DNA of 41,833 nucleotides from Catenulispora pinistramenti (GCF_018274385.1 NZ_JAAFYZ010000075.1:1-41833); one strand, 5' to 3'. Positions 24,084-32,704 are shown, counted from the stretch's first letter. Notes: generated by a model not told the origin, from the letters alone. Program-made: numbers and translations.

Positions 24084-26903
24084 ATGATGACTTCGGTGCT
24101 TCCTCGAAGATTGCGCAGCCATGCCGCCCTTGTGCTGCTGGTGGCGCTGCTCGCCTCCTTGTGTTCTGTGATCGGGGCGCCGGCGGCTCCGGCGGCCACT
24201 CCTGGTGCGGCTGCCGCGGCGACCACGATCGCGGTCAACGGTGCGGGTACCGGACGTACCTTCGACGGGATCGGCGCGATCAGCGGCGGCGGGGGCAACT
24301 CGCGGTTGCTCATCGACTATCCGCCGGCTCAGCGTCAGCAGATTCTCGACTACCTGTTCGAGCCCGGATATGGTGCCGATCTGCAGATCCTCAAGGTTGA
24401 GATCGGGGGTGACACCAACTCCACCGATGGGGCCGAGCCGTCGATCGAGCACACCGCCGGCAACGTGCAGTGCGGGACCGGCTATGAGTTCTGGCTCATG
24501 CAGCAGGCCAAGGCCCTGAATCCGAACATCAAGCTGTATGGGCTGGCCTGGGGTGCGCCGGGTTGGATCGGCGGCGGCGACTTCTGGTCCACCGACACCA
24601 TCAACTACCTGGTGTCGTGGCTCGGCTGTGCCAAGGCGGACGGTCTGACGATCGACTATCTCGGCGGCTGGAATGAGCGCGGCTACAACATCGCCTGGTA
24701 TGAGCAGCTGCGCTCGACGTTGAACGCGGACGGCTACTCGGGGGTGCAGATCGTCGGCGCGGACTCGGACTGGTCGGTGGCCAACGACATCGACGCCGAC
24801 CCCGCCTTCGCCAACGCGGTGCAGGTCATCGGATCGCACTATCCGTGTCAGGGTGATGGCGGCCCGGCCTTGTCGTGCTCGACCACCAGCCAGGCGACGT
24901 CTTCGGGCAAGCCGCTGTGGGCCTCGGAGAACGGGTCGCAGGACATGGATACCGGCGCGCCGGCGTTGATCCGCTCCATCGTCCGCGGTTACACCGACGC
25001 CCGCATGACGGCGTACCTCAACTGGCCGCTGATCGCCGCGATCACCCCGAATCTGCCGTATCCGACGGACGGGATGATGACGGCGGGCCAGCCCTGGTCG
25101 GGCAACTACTCGGTCGGGGAAAGCGCCTGGGCCACCGCGCAGGTCACCCAGTTCACCGAGCCCGGCTGGCAGTTCCTCGACTCCGGCTCGGGGTACCTGG
25201 GCGGCGCTGAGGGCAACGGCGCCTACGTCTCGTTGAAGTCCACCAACGGCAGCGACTACTCCACCGTCATCGAGACCACGACGGCGACCGCGGCCCAGAC
25301 CGTGAACGTCAACGTGTCCGGCGGCCTGTCGAACGGCACCGTGCACGTCTGGAGCACAGACGTCAACGCGCCGAGTCCGGCGACCGCGCTGATCCACAGC
25401 CAGGACATCACGCCGGCCAACGGCTCCTACTCGCTGACCGTCCAGCCGGGGTACATCTACACCCTGACCACCACCACCGGCCAGGGCAAGGGCACGGCGG
25501 TCAGCCCCGCCCCGGCGACGCTCGGCCTGCCGTACAACGACTCCTACGACCAGGACGCGACCGGCAGCGAGCCGCAGTACTTGCAGACGATGCAGGGCGC
25601 GTACCAGGTCGAGCCGTGCCTGGGCGGCCGCTCGGGGCAGTGCGTCCAGCAGCTGGCCCCCACCACGCCGATCGAGTGGCAGAGCGACTCCGACGCGTAC
25701 GGCTTGATCGGTGACACGACCTGGTCGAACTACACGGTCTCCTCCGACGTGTACCTGAACCAGGCCGGTACCGCCGAGCTGTTCGGTCGGGCGAACAAGC
25801 AGGACAGGCCGCAGTCCGATCAGGCGGCCTACCTGTTCCGGGTCTCGGATTCCGGGGCGTGGTCGATCGACCGGAGCGATGCGGTCGGGTCCATCACGAC
25901 GCTCGCGTCGGGCACCGTGAGCGCGCTGGGTACGGGCCGCTGGCACACCATCGCGTTGAACATGTGGGGCACCGCGCTCACCGCCTCGATCGACGGGACC
26001 ACTGTCGGCTCCGCCTCGGACGGCACCTACCAGACCGGTCAGGCCGGGCTCGGCGTCGTGGGCTACCAGACCGACCAGTTCGACAACCTCGCCGTCAACC
26101 CGCTGCCCGGCGGCTACGGCACCTACGGCACAGGCCCGGCCACCTCCGGTCTGGCCGGGTTGTGCCTGGACAACGCGAACGGCTCGATCTCCAACGGCAA
26201 CAAGGTCGACATCGGCACCTGCGACAACTCCACCGGCCAGCGGTGGACGCCGTCGAACGGCATCATGAAGACCAACAGCGACATGTGCCTGGACGTCGTC
26301 GGCTCCGGTTCCACGGCGAACGGAAGCCTGGTCGACGTGTGGTTCTGCAACGGCGGCCCGAACCAGATCTGGATACCGCAGGCGAACGGTGAGCTGCTCA
26401 ACCCGCAGTCCGGCCGGTGCCTGGACGACCCGGCGCTGAGCACGACGCCGGGTACCCAGCTCGACATCTGGGACTGCAACGACGGCGCGAACCAGAGGTG
26501 GGCGCTGCCCCCGATCGTCGGACCGGTCACCACCGGCGTCGACGCCCTCTGCCTCGACGACGCCAACGACGTCACGACCGACGGCAACAAGGTCGACATC
26601 TACGGCTGCAACGACACCAACGCGCAGCGCTGGCAGCAGGTCGGGTCCGCGCTGATGAACAACGGCAAGTGTCTGGACGTCACCGGCTCGGGCGCCACCG
26701 CCAACGGCACCCCGGTCGAGCTGTACACCTGCAACAACGGCGCCAACCAGGTCTGGACGCCCCAGGCCGACGGTGAGCTGCTCAACCCGCAGTCCGGCCG
26801 ATGCCTGGACGACCCGGGATTCAGCACGACGCCGGGAACCCAGCTCCAGATATACGACTGCAACGACGGCGCCAATCAGCAGTGGGCGCTGCCCGCCGCC
26901 TGA
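24084..26903 (+). CDS. Secreted GH59 beta-galactosidase (galactocerebrosidase-like) with tandem ricin-type lectin domains
   Basis: A 939-residue exported glycosidase; the signal peptide is ~1-38 (RRLRSHAALVLLVALLASL...APAAPA). The GH59 barrel begins FDGIGAISGGGGNSRLL (60-76) and shows LKVEIGGDTNSTDGAEPS, the acid/base Glu198 in GGWNERGYN and the nucleophile Glu282 in PLWASENGS, the two positions known for galactocerebrosidase. A beta-sandwich/laminin-G-like region (~495-700) with the WSNYTVSSDVYL and TGRWHTIALNMWG motifs follows. Two ricin B-type domains with Q-x-W repeats (QRWTP, QIWIP, QRWAL; QRWQQ, QVWTP, QQWAL) close the protein. The lectin halves are near duplicates in DNA (for example ~26390-26460 and ~26773-26845). 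It probably releases galactose from plant or glycolipid galactosides. ATG 24084 or 24087 follows GAAGGGAAG. Confidence 0.9.
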   Translation: MMTSVLPRRLRSHAALVLLVALLASLCSVIGAPAAPAATPGAAAAATTIAVNGAGTGRTFDGIGAISGGGGNSRLLIDYPPAQRQQILDYLFEPGYGADLQILKVEIGGDTNSTDGAEPSIEHTAGNVQCGTGYEFWLMQQAKALNPNIKLYGLAWGAPGWIGGGDFWSTDTINYLVSWLGCAKADGLTIDYLGGWNERGYNIAWYEQLRSTLNADGYSGVQIVGADSDWSVANDIDADPAFANAVQVIGSHYPCQGDGGPALSCSTTSQATSSGKPLWASENGSQDMDTGAPALIRSIVRGYTDARMTAYLNWPLIAAITPNLPYPTDGMMTAGQPWSGNYSVGESAWATAQVTQFTEPGWQFLDSGSGYLGGAEGNGAYVSLKSTNGSDYSTVIETTTATAAQTVNVNVSGGLSNGTVHVWSTDVNAPSPATALIHSQDITPANGSYSLTVQPGYIYTLTTTTGQGKGTAVSPAPATLGLPYNDSYDQDATGSEPQYLQTMQGAYQVEPCLGGRSGQCVQQLAPTTPIEWQSDSDAYGLIGDTTWSNYTVSSDVYLNQAGTAELFGRANKQDRPQSDQAAYLFRVSDSGAWSIDRSDAVGSITTLASGTVSALGTGRWHTIALNMWGTALTASIDGTTVGSASDGTYQTGQAGLGVVGYQTDQFDNLAVNPLPGGYGTYGTGPATSGLAGLCLDNANGSISNGNKVDIGTCDNSTGQRWTPSNGIMKTNSDMCLDVVGSGSTANGSLVDVWFCNGGPNQIWIPQANGELLNPQSGRCLDDPALSTTPGTQLDIWDCNDGANQRWALPPIVGPVTTGVDALCLDDANDVTTDGNKVDIYGCNDTNAQRWQQVGSALMNNGKCLDVTGSGATANGTPVELYTCNNGANQVWTPQADGELLNPQSGRCLDDPGFSTTPGTQLQIYDCNDGANQQWALPAA

Positions 26904-26927
26904 GGCATCACGAACGCCGTCACCTGA

Positions 26928-26971
26928 CCCGTCTGCTCTCCGCTCGCCATCCGGCTGCGGGAGCGGACGGG
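26928..26971 (+). terminator. Terminator-like bulged hairpin after the GH59 gene
   Basis: CCCGTC, a 6-base bulge, CCGCTC pairs with GAGCGGACGGG across a 15-base loop, 24 bases downstream of the stop codon. The remaining gap to 27080 has no gene. Confidence 0.5.
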
Positions 26972-27079
26972 TTCATGCTCTATCAGCTACCGCGTCGCCG
27001 TAGGGTCACCTTCCATTGACATCAAGACATTGGCGTGTCCTGTATCGGCCTCGCGCGGGCAACCGCCATGCTTTGACAT

Positions 27080-27928
27080 ATGTCTATTGCGGTGGCGGTG
27101 ACGGCTGCGCTCCTGGCCGCCGTGGCCTTTGCCGTCGCGGCTGTGATCCAGCAGGCTGCCGCTTCGGATGTGCCGGCGTCGGAGTCGTTGCGGCCGGGGT
27201 TGTTCCTCTCGCTGGTGCGTCGTCCGGCGTGGGTCGCGGGGGCCGCGCTCGATGTCGCCTCGTTCGGGATCCAGGGGGTGGCGCTGGCGTTCGGGCCGTT
27301 GGTGTTGGTGATGCCGCTGGCTTCGACCGACTTGTTGTTCGCGCTGCCGTTGCTGGCGTGGCGGCGGGGGCAGCGGCTGAATCGGGCAGAGGTGGTGGGG
27401 GCGGCTTGTACGGCCGGTGGGATGGCCGCGTTCCTGGTGGCGTTGCCGTCCACGGCCGGGGCCGGGCTGCCGGGGTTGGCCGATTGGGTGCCGGCGCTGA
27501 TCGGGGTCGCGGCGGTGGTGGCCGGGTTGCTAGCGGTGGGGATCCGGATGTCCGGCAATGTGCGGACGGCGCTGTACGCGGCGGCGGCCGGGGCGTTGTT
27601 GGCGCTGCTCGACGCGGTGACGAAGAGTGTGGCGGATCTGTTCCGTCATGATGGGCTGGGTGCGTTGGGGCACTGGGAGCCCTATGCGTTGATCGTCATC
27701 GGGTGCACCGGGCTGATCCTCGTCCAGAGCTCCTACCAGGCCGGATCGCTGGCGGTCAGCCTGCCGATCATCGACACCGTCGAGCCGGTGGGGTCGGTGG
27801 TGATGGGGGCTGTGGTGTTCGAGGAGCCGTTGGCGACGTCGTGGGCGTTGGTCGGGCAGGTCGCGGCCGGGATGCTCGCGGTCGTCGGGATCGTGATCCT
27901 CAGCAGGTCACCGCTGGTGCGGGAATAG
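27080..27928 (+). CDS. DMT-superfamily membrane transporter (EamA/NIPA-like)
   Basis: A 282-residue protein with about nine hydrophobic helices and almost no soluble part. It has the two-half architecture of drug/metabolite transporters: first half IQGVALAFGPLVLVMPLASTDLLFALPLLAWRRGQRL, second half SSYQAGSLAVSLPIIDTVEPVGSVVMGAVVFEEPL, where the EP-G-x-V-x-G pattern is the DMT/NIPA hallmark. ATG 27080 lacks a visible ribosome-binding site and follows TTGACA at 27073, so the start could lie a few codons downstream (GTG in the IAVAV region). The substrate is not predictable; magnesium for NIPA-like and small metabolites for EamA-like members. It runs toward the two small genes that follow. Confidence 0.82.
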   Translation: MSIAVAVTAALLAAVAFAVAAVIQQAAASDVPASESLRPGLFLSLVRRPAWVAGAALDVASFGIQGVALAFGPLVLVMPLASTDLLFALPLLAWRRGQRLNRAEVVGAACTAGGMAAFLVALPSTAGAGLPGLADWVPALIGVAAVVAGLLAVGIRMSGNVRTALYAAAAGALLALLDAVTKSVADLFRHDGLGALGHWEPYALIVIGCTGLILVQSSYQAGSLAVSLPIIDTVEPVGSVVMGAVVFEEPLATSWALVGQVAAGMLAVVGIVILSRSPLVRE

Positions 27929-27996
27929 CGTCGTCGGCGGGGGTCGGGAGGGTTATCGTGGTGCGGTCGCCAGTGGGGTCGGATGGAAGGCTGTCG

Positions 27997-28323
27997 GTGC
28001 AGGGGTGTCGCTTGACGATCCGGATAGCGGGAAACACGCAGATACCCGCGCTGGCCGCGATCAGGGCGAAGGGGTACGAGCTCGAATACGCGGCCTTCGC
28101 TGAAGGTGGAGATGTCGGCAATTGTGCTTACGAGTACAATGCCATCCAGGGCGATCGTTTGTTCAGTGCGACCAATCCCGAAGAGCTCCTGGGATTGATA
28201 GCCATGTGGGAAACGCGTGGTGACGACTGGAAGGCGACTGCCGGGGATTTCGCTTTCGCGGACGAGCTGATAGACAACGGGCTTGTCTACGATGACGAGG
28301 GAAACGTCATCGATGGGGAGTAG
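27997..28323 (+). CDS. Small acidic protein of unknown family
   Basis: 108 residues from the GTG at 27997 (GGAAGG six bases upstream); TTG 28012, with AGGGG upstream, would give 103. The sequence is soluble and acidic, with RIAGNTQIPALAAIRAKGYELEY, an aromatic middle (CAYEYNAIQGDRLFSATNPEELLGLIAMWETRGDDWKAT) and an Asp/Glu-rich end. Codons are less GC-biased than in the neighbours (e.g. AATTGTGCTTACGAGTACAA), hinting at transfer. The next gene starts eight bases after its stop, so they form a pair. Size, acidity and pairing resemble immunity proteins of contact toxin systems, but no toxin is nearby and I assign no function. Confidence 0.7.
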   Translation: MQGCRLTIRIAGNTQIPALAAIRAKGYELEYAAFAEGGDVGNCAYEYNAIQGDRLFSATNPEELLGLIAMWETRGDDWKATAGDFAFADELIDNGLVYDDEGNVIDGE

Positions 28324-28331
28324 GGGTCGGC

Positions 28332-28754
28332 GTGACATCGGACATTGACGATCTGGTCCGGCAGGTCCAGCTCCCGGACGACTACGAACAGGCCTCCGAA
28401 GCGCTCATCGAGCTGGTGAGCCTGGATCCGGACACCGGTGCGCGGGTGGCGTTGAAGGTTCTCCAGGACGGCATCGGCGACGTGTTCCTGCGGGGATTCG
28501 CCTTCGACCTGCTGTACCGGGCCCATCAGGCGGCGGCCGTCGACCTCATCGAGCAGAGTGCGCGTACGTGCGAACCGCACGTCTTCGCCGAGATGCTGAC
28601 GGAGGTCGCGGCGGACGAGGCGCTGGCGGCGGAGTCGGATGAGGTGCGGCGAGCCGTCTCGGCCCTGCGGTCGGCGCTCAAGGCTCGAACGCCCGGCGAC
28701 CTGGAGGAGATCAGCGGCAGCGTCGACATGTTCTTCGAGGCTTACGGACGCTGA
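28332..28754 (+). CDS. Small acidic helical protein of unknown family
   Basis: 140 residues, strongly acidic, with no signal peptide. Alternating amphipathic helices (YEQASEALIELVSLDPDTGARVALKVLQDGIG; RGFAFDLLYRAHQAAAVDLIEQSA; FAEMLTEVAADEALA; VRRAVSALRSALKA) suggest a HEAT-like or SMI1/immunity-like helical fold. It starts eight bases after the previous small gene and is almost certainly co-translated with it. It is convergent with the VOC gene. I do not recognise a named family; an immunity or adaptor role is speculative. Confidence 0.72.
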   Translation: MTSDIDDLVRQVQLPDDYEQASEALIELVSLDPDTGARVALKVLQDGIGDVFLRGFAFDLLYRAHQAAAVDLIEQSARTCEPHVFAEMLTEVAADEALAAESDEVRRAVSALRSALKARTPGDLEEISGSVDMFFEAYGR

Positions 28755-28792
28755 ACGGTTTGATAGGCGCCGCCTAAGCCGCGAGACTCTGC

Positions 28793-29569
28793 CTAAGCCG
28801 CCGCAACCTCTTCATCGTCCCCCTGGAACAGCGCGAAAACCGCCCCCTGCGGGTCGCGCAGCGTCGCGAAGTGCCCGGTGCCGGGCAGATGGAAGGGCTC
28901 GGTCAGAGTCTGGGCCCCGAGTTCGGCCGCGTGTTGGGCCTTGGCCGCGGCATTCTCCGTGCGGAAGTACGGCAGCCAGTGCTCGGGTGTGCTCTCCGGG
29001 ACGCCGCCGGCGTTCATGTCCTGGATGCCGCCGAAGTGGTGGTCGCCGACGCTCAGGTGCGGGTAGGAGTCGGCGCTGATGGACCAGCCGAACAGGGATT
29101 GGTAGAAGGCGGTCGCCGTCGGGACGTCGCGCGTGGCCAGTTCCACCCAGCACGCCGCGCCGGGCTCGTCCCAGCGGCCGAAGCCGTGGAAGGCGCGGGG
29201 CTGCCAGATGCTGAACATGGCGCCGGTGGGGTCGCGCAGCACTGAGAAGCGGCCGCTGTCGAAGATGTCCATGGGCGCCATGACCACGGTGCCGCCCTCG
29301 TCGGCGGCGCGCGCCGCGACGTCGTCGGTGTCCAGGACGGCGAAGGAGACCGTCCAGGCCACCGGTTGGCCCGGGGCGTAGAGGGGCGACAGGGCCGCCA
29401 CCGGGGTGTCGTCGAGGGTGGCGCTGGTGTAGCCGCCGGCTTCGGCGCGCGGGTCGGTGGTGAAGGTCCAGCCGAGCAGGGAGCCGTAGAACCGGCTGGA
29501 TTCCGGCACGTCGGAGGTGCCCAGTTCGACCCAGCACGGGGCGCCGATGACGGCTTCGGTCGGCTTCAC
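28793..29569 (-). CDS. VOC-family protein with two glyoxalase/dioxygenase-like domains
   Basis: A 258-residue soluble protein built from two similar halves. Residues ~9-125 begin GAPCWVELGTSDVPESSRFYGSLLGWTF and end RFSVLRDPTGAMFSIWQP. Residues ~138-250 begin AACWVELATRDVPTATAFYQSLFGWSI and end HFATLRDPQGAVFALFQ. The pattern matches the mycobacterial CFP30B-like double-VOC group. Metal-binding His/Glu positions are only partly visible, so the reaction is unknown. GTG 29569 has GAGGAGG seven bases upstream; the longer frame beyond it is not coding. Its stop lies in a short tandem repeat (GCCTAAGCCGC at 28772-28782 and 28791-28801). Confidence 0.9.
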   Translation of the reverse strand: MKPTEAVIGAPCWVELGTSDVPESSRFYGSLLGWTFTTDPRAEAGGYTSATLDDTPVAALSPLYAPGQPVAWTVSFAVLDTDDVAARAADEGGTVVMAPMDIFDSGRFSVLRDPTGAMFSIWQPRAFHGFGRWDEPGAACWVELATRDVPTATAFYQSLFGWSISADSYPHLSVGDHHFGGIQDMNAGGVPESTPEHWLPYFRTENAAAKAQHAAELGAQTLTEPFHLPGTGHFATLRDPQGAVFALFQGDDEEVAAA

Positions 29570-29738
29570 GCGATGGCCTCCTCGCCGGTGCTGCGCTCGT
29601 CCCCACCGGCCACGTTTCCACCTCGCGCGGGCGGGCGCTAGCGGAATCGGCCATCCGTTCATCCGTTCAGCGCAAGCGATTCGTGTCTGAGGGCACTGAT
29701 CGCCCAAAGTGGGGCCCGACTTCGGCAATCTCGGGCGG

Positions 29739-31196
29739 ATGGATCTGACCTTGGCCACACGGTTCTCGGCAACGGCGGCGGCGATCGGGCTGGTCGGCGG
29801 GGCGTTCGTGGCGTTACCGGCGGGCGTCGCGGCGGCGACCGCGCCCGCGGCTCACCCGGCCGCGCATCCGGGCGGGTATCCGGCCGCGCGGCCGGCCGCC
29901 TTCACCCCGCCGCGGGCCGACCAGGGGGCGGTCCCGGCCGGGTCCATCCCCTTCTCGGTCGCCGATCCGGACACGGCGCCGCGGCCGGTGGTGACCGCCG
30001 AGATCGGCGGGGTGCAGCTGCTGTTGCTGCTGGACACCGGCTCCACCGGCATCCGCGTGGCGGCCGACAAGATCCCGTCCAGCGCGGTCGCGGTCACCGG
30101 CGCGGCGCGGCCCTACGGCTACGGCAGCGGCATCCAGCTGCACGGCGACCAGGCGAACGCCGACGTGGTCCTGGCCGGCTACCACACCGGTCCGCTGCCG
30201 ATCGAGCTGGTCCGCTCCACCGACTGCTTCGCCGACAAGCCGGACTGCCCGGCCGCGCACGGGGCCGAGCCCGCGATGTTCGGGGGAGTGCTCGACGGGA
30301 TCATGGGCGTCAGCCCCGAGGAGATCTCCGGGCTGGTCAACCCGCTGTGGGGGTTGCAGGACCCGGCCGGGAACCACATCGGGCGGCAGTTCGCGGTGCG
30401 GTACGACCCGGCGGAGGTCAGCGGCGAGATCCTGTTGAACGTCCCCGCCGCCGGCTACGGTCTCGCGCAGTTGCCCCGGACGCCCCCGCTCAACCACCAG
30501 CGCTCCCGCCCGGCGAACCCGGCGAAGCCGCCGTCCTGGAACCCGCGCGCCGTCCAGACCTGCGTCGAGGGCACCGGCCTGGCGAAGACCTGCGCCCCGG
30601 CGATGTTCGACTCCGGCACCCCCGAGTTCGCGCTCAACGTGCCCGGGGCCCCGGCCGCGACCTGGCCCGCCGGGCGTTCTCTGACCGTCGGCGTCCCGCA
30701 GGCCCGCTGGTCGGCCACTTACGGCACCGGCGCGGGGACCGGCGTCACCGTGACCGACGCGCCCTCGACCGACACCTCCGGCACCCTGATCGGGCTTCCG
30801 GCGTTCGCCAAGGGGCCGATCCGCTTCGACCTCGCGGCCGGTACGGTCGGCTTCCCGGTGCCCGGCGCGTCGGCGGGTGCGGCGCCCGCACCGCAGCAGC
30901 GCGGCCTGGTCCAGGCGGCCCCGGCCCCCGCAGCCGCAGCCGCGGTGCAGCCCGCAGCGTCCCAGCACGCTGCGACGACACAGCGCCCGGCGGCACCCCA
31001 CAGGACGACCACGAAGTCCGCCAGGCGTCAGCCTTCGAGCCGGCCGTTCCACAAAACCGGCAAGAAGGCGCGCAGCCTGCCCGACACCGGCGTCCCGCTG
31101 TCGGCGGCGCTCGGCGCGGTGACCGCGTTGACCGCCCTGCTGGCCGGTATCGGCACCGTCCTGGCGGCCCGCCGCCGTCCCGACCACAAGGCCTGA
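29739..31196 (+). CDS. Cell-wall-anchored pepsin-like aspartic protease (LPDTG sorting signal)
   Basis: 485 residues. A signal peptide (~1-33, ATRFSATAAAIGLVGGAFVALPAGVAAA) is followed by a Pro/Ala/His-rich spacer. The catalytic-type region has two half-sites: VQLLLLLDTGSTGIRV with Asp99 and APAMFDSGTPEFALNV with Asp291, the paired DTG/DSG arrangement of pepsin-like proteases. Cys pairs (163/170, 275/285) may form disulfides. Residues ~375-445 are a Pro/Ala/Gln/Lys linker suited to crossing the wall. LPDTG (447-451), a hydrophobic helix and RRRPDHKA form a sortase signal. No sortase gene is in the window. ATG 29739 has a weak GGGCGG site; GTG 29709 is possible. The protease role is inferred from motifs. 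Confidence 0.82.
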   Translation: MDLTLATRFSATAAAIGLVGGAFVALPAGVAAATAPAAHPAAHPGGYPAARPAAFTPPRADQGAVPAGSIPFSVADPDTAPRPVVTAEIGGVQLLLLLDTGSTGIRVAADKIPSSAVAVTGAARPYGYGSGIQLHGDQANADVVLAGYHTGPLPIELVRSTDCFADKPDCPAAHGAEPAMFGGVLDGIMGVSPEEISGLVNPLWGLQDPAGNHIGRQFAVRYDPAEVSGEILLNVPAAGYGLAQLPRTPPLNHQRSRPANPAKPPSWNPRAVQTCVEGTGLAKTCAPAMFDSGTPEFALNVPGAPAATWPAGRSLTVGVPQARWSATYGTGAGTGVTVTDAPSTDTSGTLIGLPAFAKGPIRFDLAAGTVGFPVPGASAGAAPAPQQRGLVQAAPAPAAAAAVQPAASQHAATTQRPAAPHRTTTKSARRQPSSRPFHKTGKKARSLPDTGVPLSAALGAVTALTALLAGIGTVLAARRRPDHKA

Positions 31197-31245
31197 TGCG
31201 CATAGGCCTGATGCGCATAGGTCTGATGCGCATAGGTCTGATTCG
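31190..31245. repeat. 15-bp tandem repeat across the protease stop codon
   Basis: About 3.7 copies of GGCCTGATGCGCATA / GGTCTGATGCGCATA. The first copy contains the TGA stop (31194-31196) of the wall-anchored protease; loss of that stop would append the five-residue unit GLMRI repeatedly. Confidence 0.85.
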
Positions 31246-31250
31246 CGCCA

Positions 31251-31297
31251 CTGCGAGAAGGGCTGCTCCCGCCACCCGGGAGCGGCCCTTCTCGCAG
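31251..31297 (+). terminator. Strong 20-bp stem terminator
   Basis: CTGCGAGAAGGGCTGCTCCC pairs with GGGAGCGGCCCTTCTCGCAG around a 7-base loop, with one G-U type mismatch. It lies between the protease and the convergent small secreted-peptide gene. Confidence 0.85.
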
Positions 31298-31305
31298 TCG
31301 GTCAG

Positions 31306-31557
31306 CTAGTCATCCGACGCCAACCCGCCGACGTCCGGTTGCTGGACCCGGTGATGATCGGGACGGCAACCGAACAGCGACCAATGGTGACCGTCGCAGA
31401 GCTCGGTGGGCAGGGCGTGCCGGACCACGGCGGTCGGCGACGCCGAGGCGGTGACAGCGGCCGCCGCGCTGACGGCGGTCAGTGGGGCCAGCGAGACGAC
31501 GACGGCGCAGTTGAACGCCAGGCGTGCGGCCCTGCGGGGTCTAATGAGAACCTTCAT
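31306..31557 (-). CDS. Small secreted peptide (83 residues), tentative
   Basis: The frame from ATG 31557 starts with a good Sec signal: basic KVLIRPRRAARLA, then NCAVVVSLAPLTAVSAAAAVTASA with an Ala-x-Ala cleavage context near residue 35-40. The mature part is about 45 residues and includes a Cys-x-Asp-Gly-His-His ... Phe-Gly-Cys segment that could form one disulfide, plus several His residues. The ribosome-binding site is weak (CTGGA) and no family is recognised, so it may be spurious. In its favour it fills an otherwise empty 390-bp gap and ends just after the terminator of the convergent gene. Confidence 0.45.
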   Translation of the reverse strand: MKVLIRPRRAARLAFNCAVVVSLAPLTAVSAAAAVTASASPTAVVRHALPTELCDGHHWSLFGCRPDHHRVQQPDVGGLASDD

Positions 31558-31696
31558 GACGTCCAGGGTCGCGATCCGCACCGGCGAATGCCGCATCCGT
31601 TGCGCCGAATGGTTGGCGGCTTCGGCGTGTCGGGGATGATCGCCTGCCCGGGATCGTTCGGCGTTCAGGACAAGCTTCCTTCAGGAGGAGTGCGGC

Positions 31697-32665
31697 ATGC
31701 GGATTCTCGTCGTCGGAGCCGGGGCCACCGGCGGGTATTTCGGCGGGCGGCTGGCCCAGGCCGGGCGGGACGTGACGTTCCTGGTCCGCCCGGGCCGGGC
31801 CCGGAAGTTGCGCGAGCGCGGCCTGCGCATCGTCGGGCTCGGCGAGCAGACGGTGCTGGAGCCCGAGCTGGTCACCGCCGATGCCATAACCGGCCCCTAT
31901 GACCTGGTGCTGTTCACGGTGAAGGAGTCCGGGCTGCTCGGGGCGGTGGCGGACATGGCGCCCGCCGTCGGCCCGGACACCCTGATCGTTCCGGTGCTCA
32001 ACGGTATGCGGCAGATCGACGTGCTGGTCGAGCGGTTCGGCGAGGCCGCCGTGCTCGGCGGCATCGCCTACGTCATGACCACGATCGATGCCGAGGGCGA
32101 CATCCTGCGCCTGGACGGCATGCACCGGCTCGTCTACGGCCGGCGGGACGGCAGCGTCGACGAGCAGGTCTCGGCGGTGCACGCCGCGCTGTCCGACGCC
32201 GGGTTCGACACCGTGCTGTCCGAGCGGATCCTGTCGGGCATGTGGGCGAAGTGGACGTTCATCGCCACGCTCGGTGCGGTGTGCGTGCTCGGCGACGGGA
32301 GCGTCGCCGAGGTGGCGGCGGTCGCCGGCGGCCAGGCCCTGGCCTTGGCGGTGCTCGCGGAGGGCGCGTCGGTCGCGGCGGCGGCCGGGTATCCGGTGTC
32401 GGACAAGGAGCTCGACCTTGTTCGCGGCATGCTGACGACGGCCGGGAACGACGGCACGTCGTCGCTGTTCCGCGACCTGAGCGCCGGGCTGCCGGTCGAG
32501 GCCGAGCAGATCTTCGGCGACCTGGTGGCCTCGGCCGAGGCGCTGGGCGTCGCGGTGCCCTTGATGGCGGCGGTCGCGGTCCGGCTGCGGGTGCACAACG
32601 CACGGCTGGACACTGAGCGGCTGGTTACTGAGCAACTGGAAAACGTGCCGGCGGCCGGCGCGTAA
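31697..32665 (+). CDS. Ketopantoate reductase family enzyme (PanE/ApbA)
   Basis: A 322-residue NADPH-dependent 2-dehydropantoate 2-reductase-like protein. The Rossmann motif is ILVVGAGATGGYFGGRLAQAG at the very start, with VTFLVRPGRARKLRERGL completing the cofactor site. LVLFTVKESGL, VLNGMRQIDVL (the family's N-G-M/V segment) and the catalytic-Lys region MWAKWTFIATLGAVC follow, then the C-terminal helical domain with NDGTSSLFRDLSAGLPVEAEQIFGDLV. AGGAGG eight bases before ATG 31697 is excellent. True pantothenate biosynthesis is not proven; actinomycetes carry several paralogues. It is monocistronic by context. Confidence 0.9.
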   Translation: MRILVVGAGATGGYFGGRLAQAGRDVTFLVRPGRARKLRERGLRIVGLGEQTVLEPELVTADAITGPYDLVLFTVKESGLLGAVADMAPAVGPDTLIVPVLNGMRQIDVLVERFGEAAVLGGIAYVMTTIDAEGDILRLDGMHRLVYGRRDGSVDEQVSAVHAALSDAGFDTVLSERILSGMWAKWTFIATLGAVCVLGDGSVAEVAAVAGGQALALAVLAEGASVAAAAGYPVSDKELDLVRGMLTTAGNDGTSSLFRDLSAGLPVEAEQIFGDLVASAEALGVAVPLMAAVAVRLRVHNARLDTERLVTEQLENVPAAGA

Positions 32666-32704
32666 GGGCTTTGTGTTCGTTCGGTGTGGCCGGGCGGAGT
32701 ATCG

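Noticed and set aside
23789..24313. A 174-codon minus-strand gene between the two secreted-enzyme genes.
   Set aside because: It overlaps the GH59 signal-peptide region antisense, lacks a ribosome-binding site and has no recognisable domain. The area is better explained as promoter DNA.
27073..27082. TTGACA immediately before the DMT transporter ATG as its promoter.
   Set aside because: A -35 box two bases before the start codon cannot serve that start. It would only make sense if translation began well downstream, which the conserved first helix argues against.
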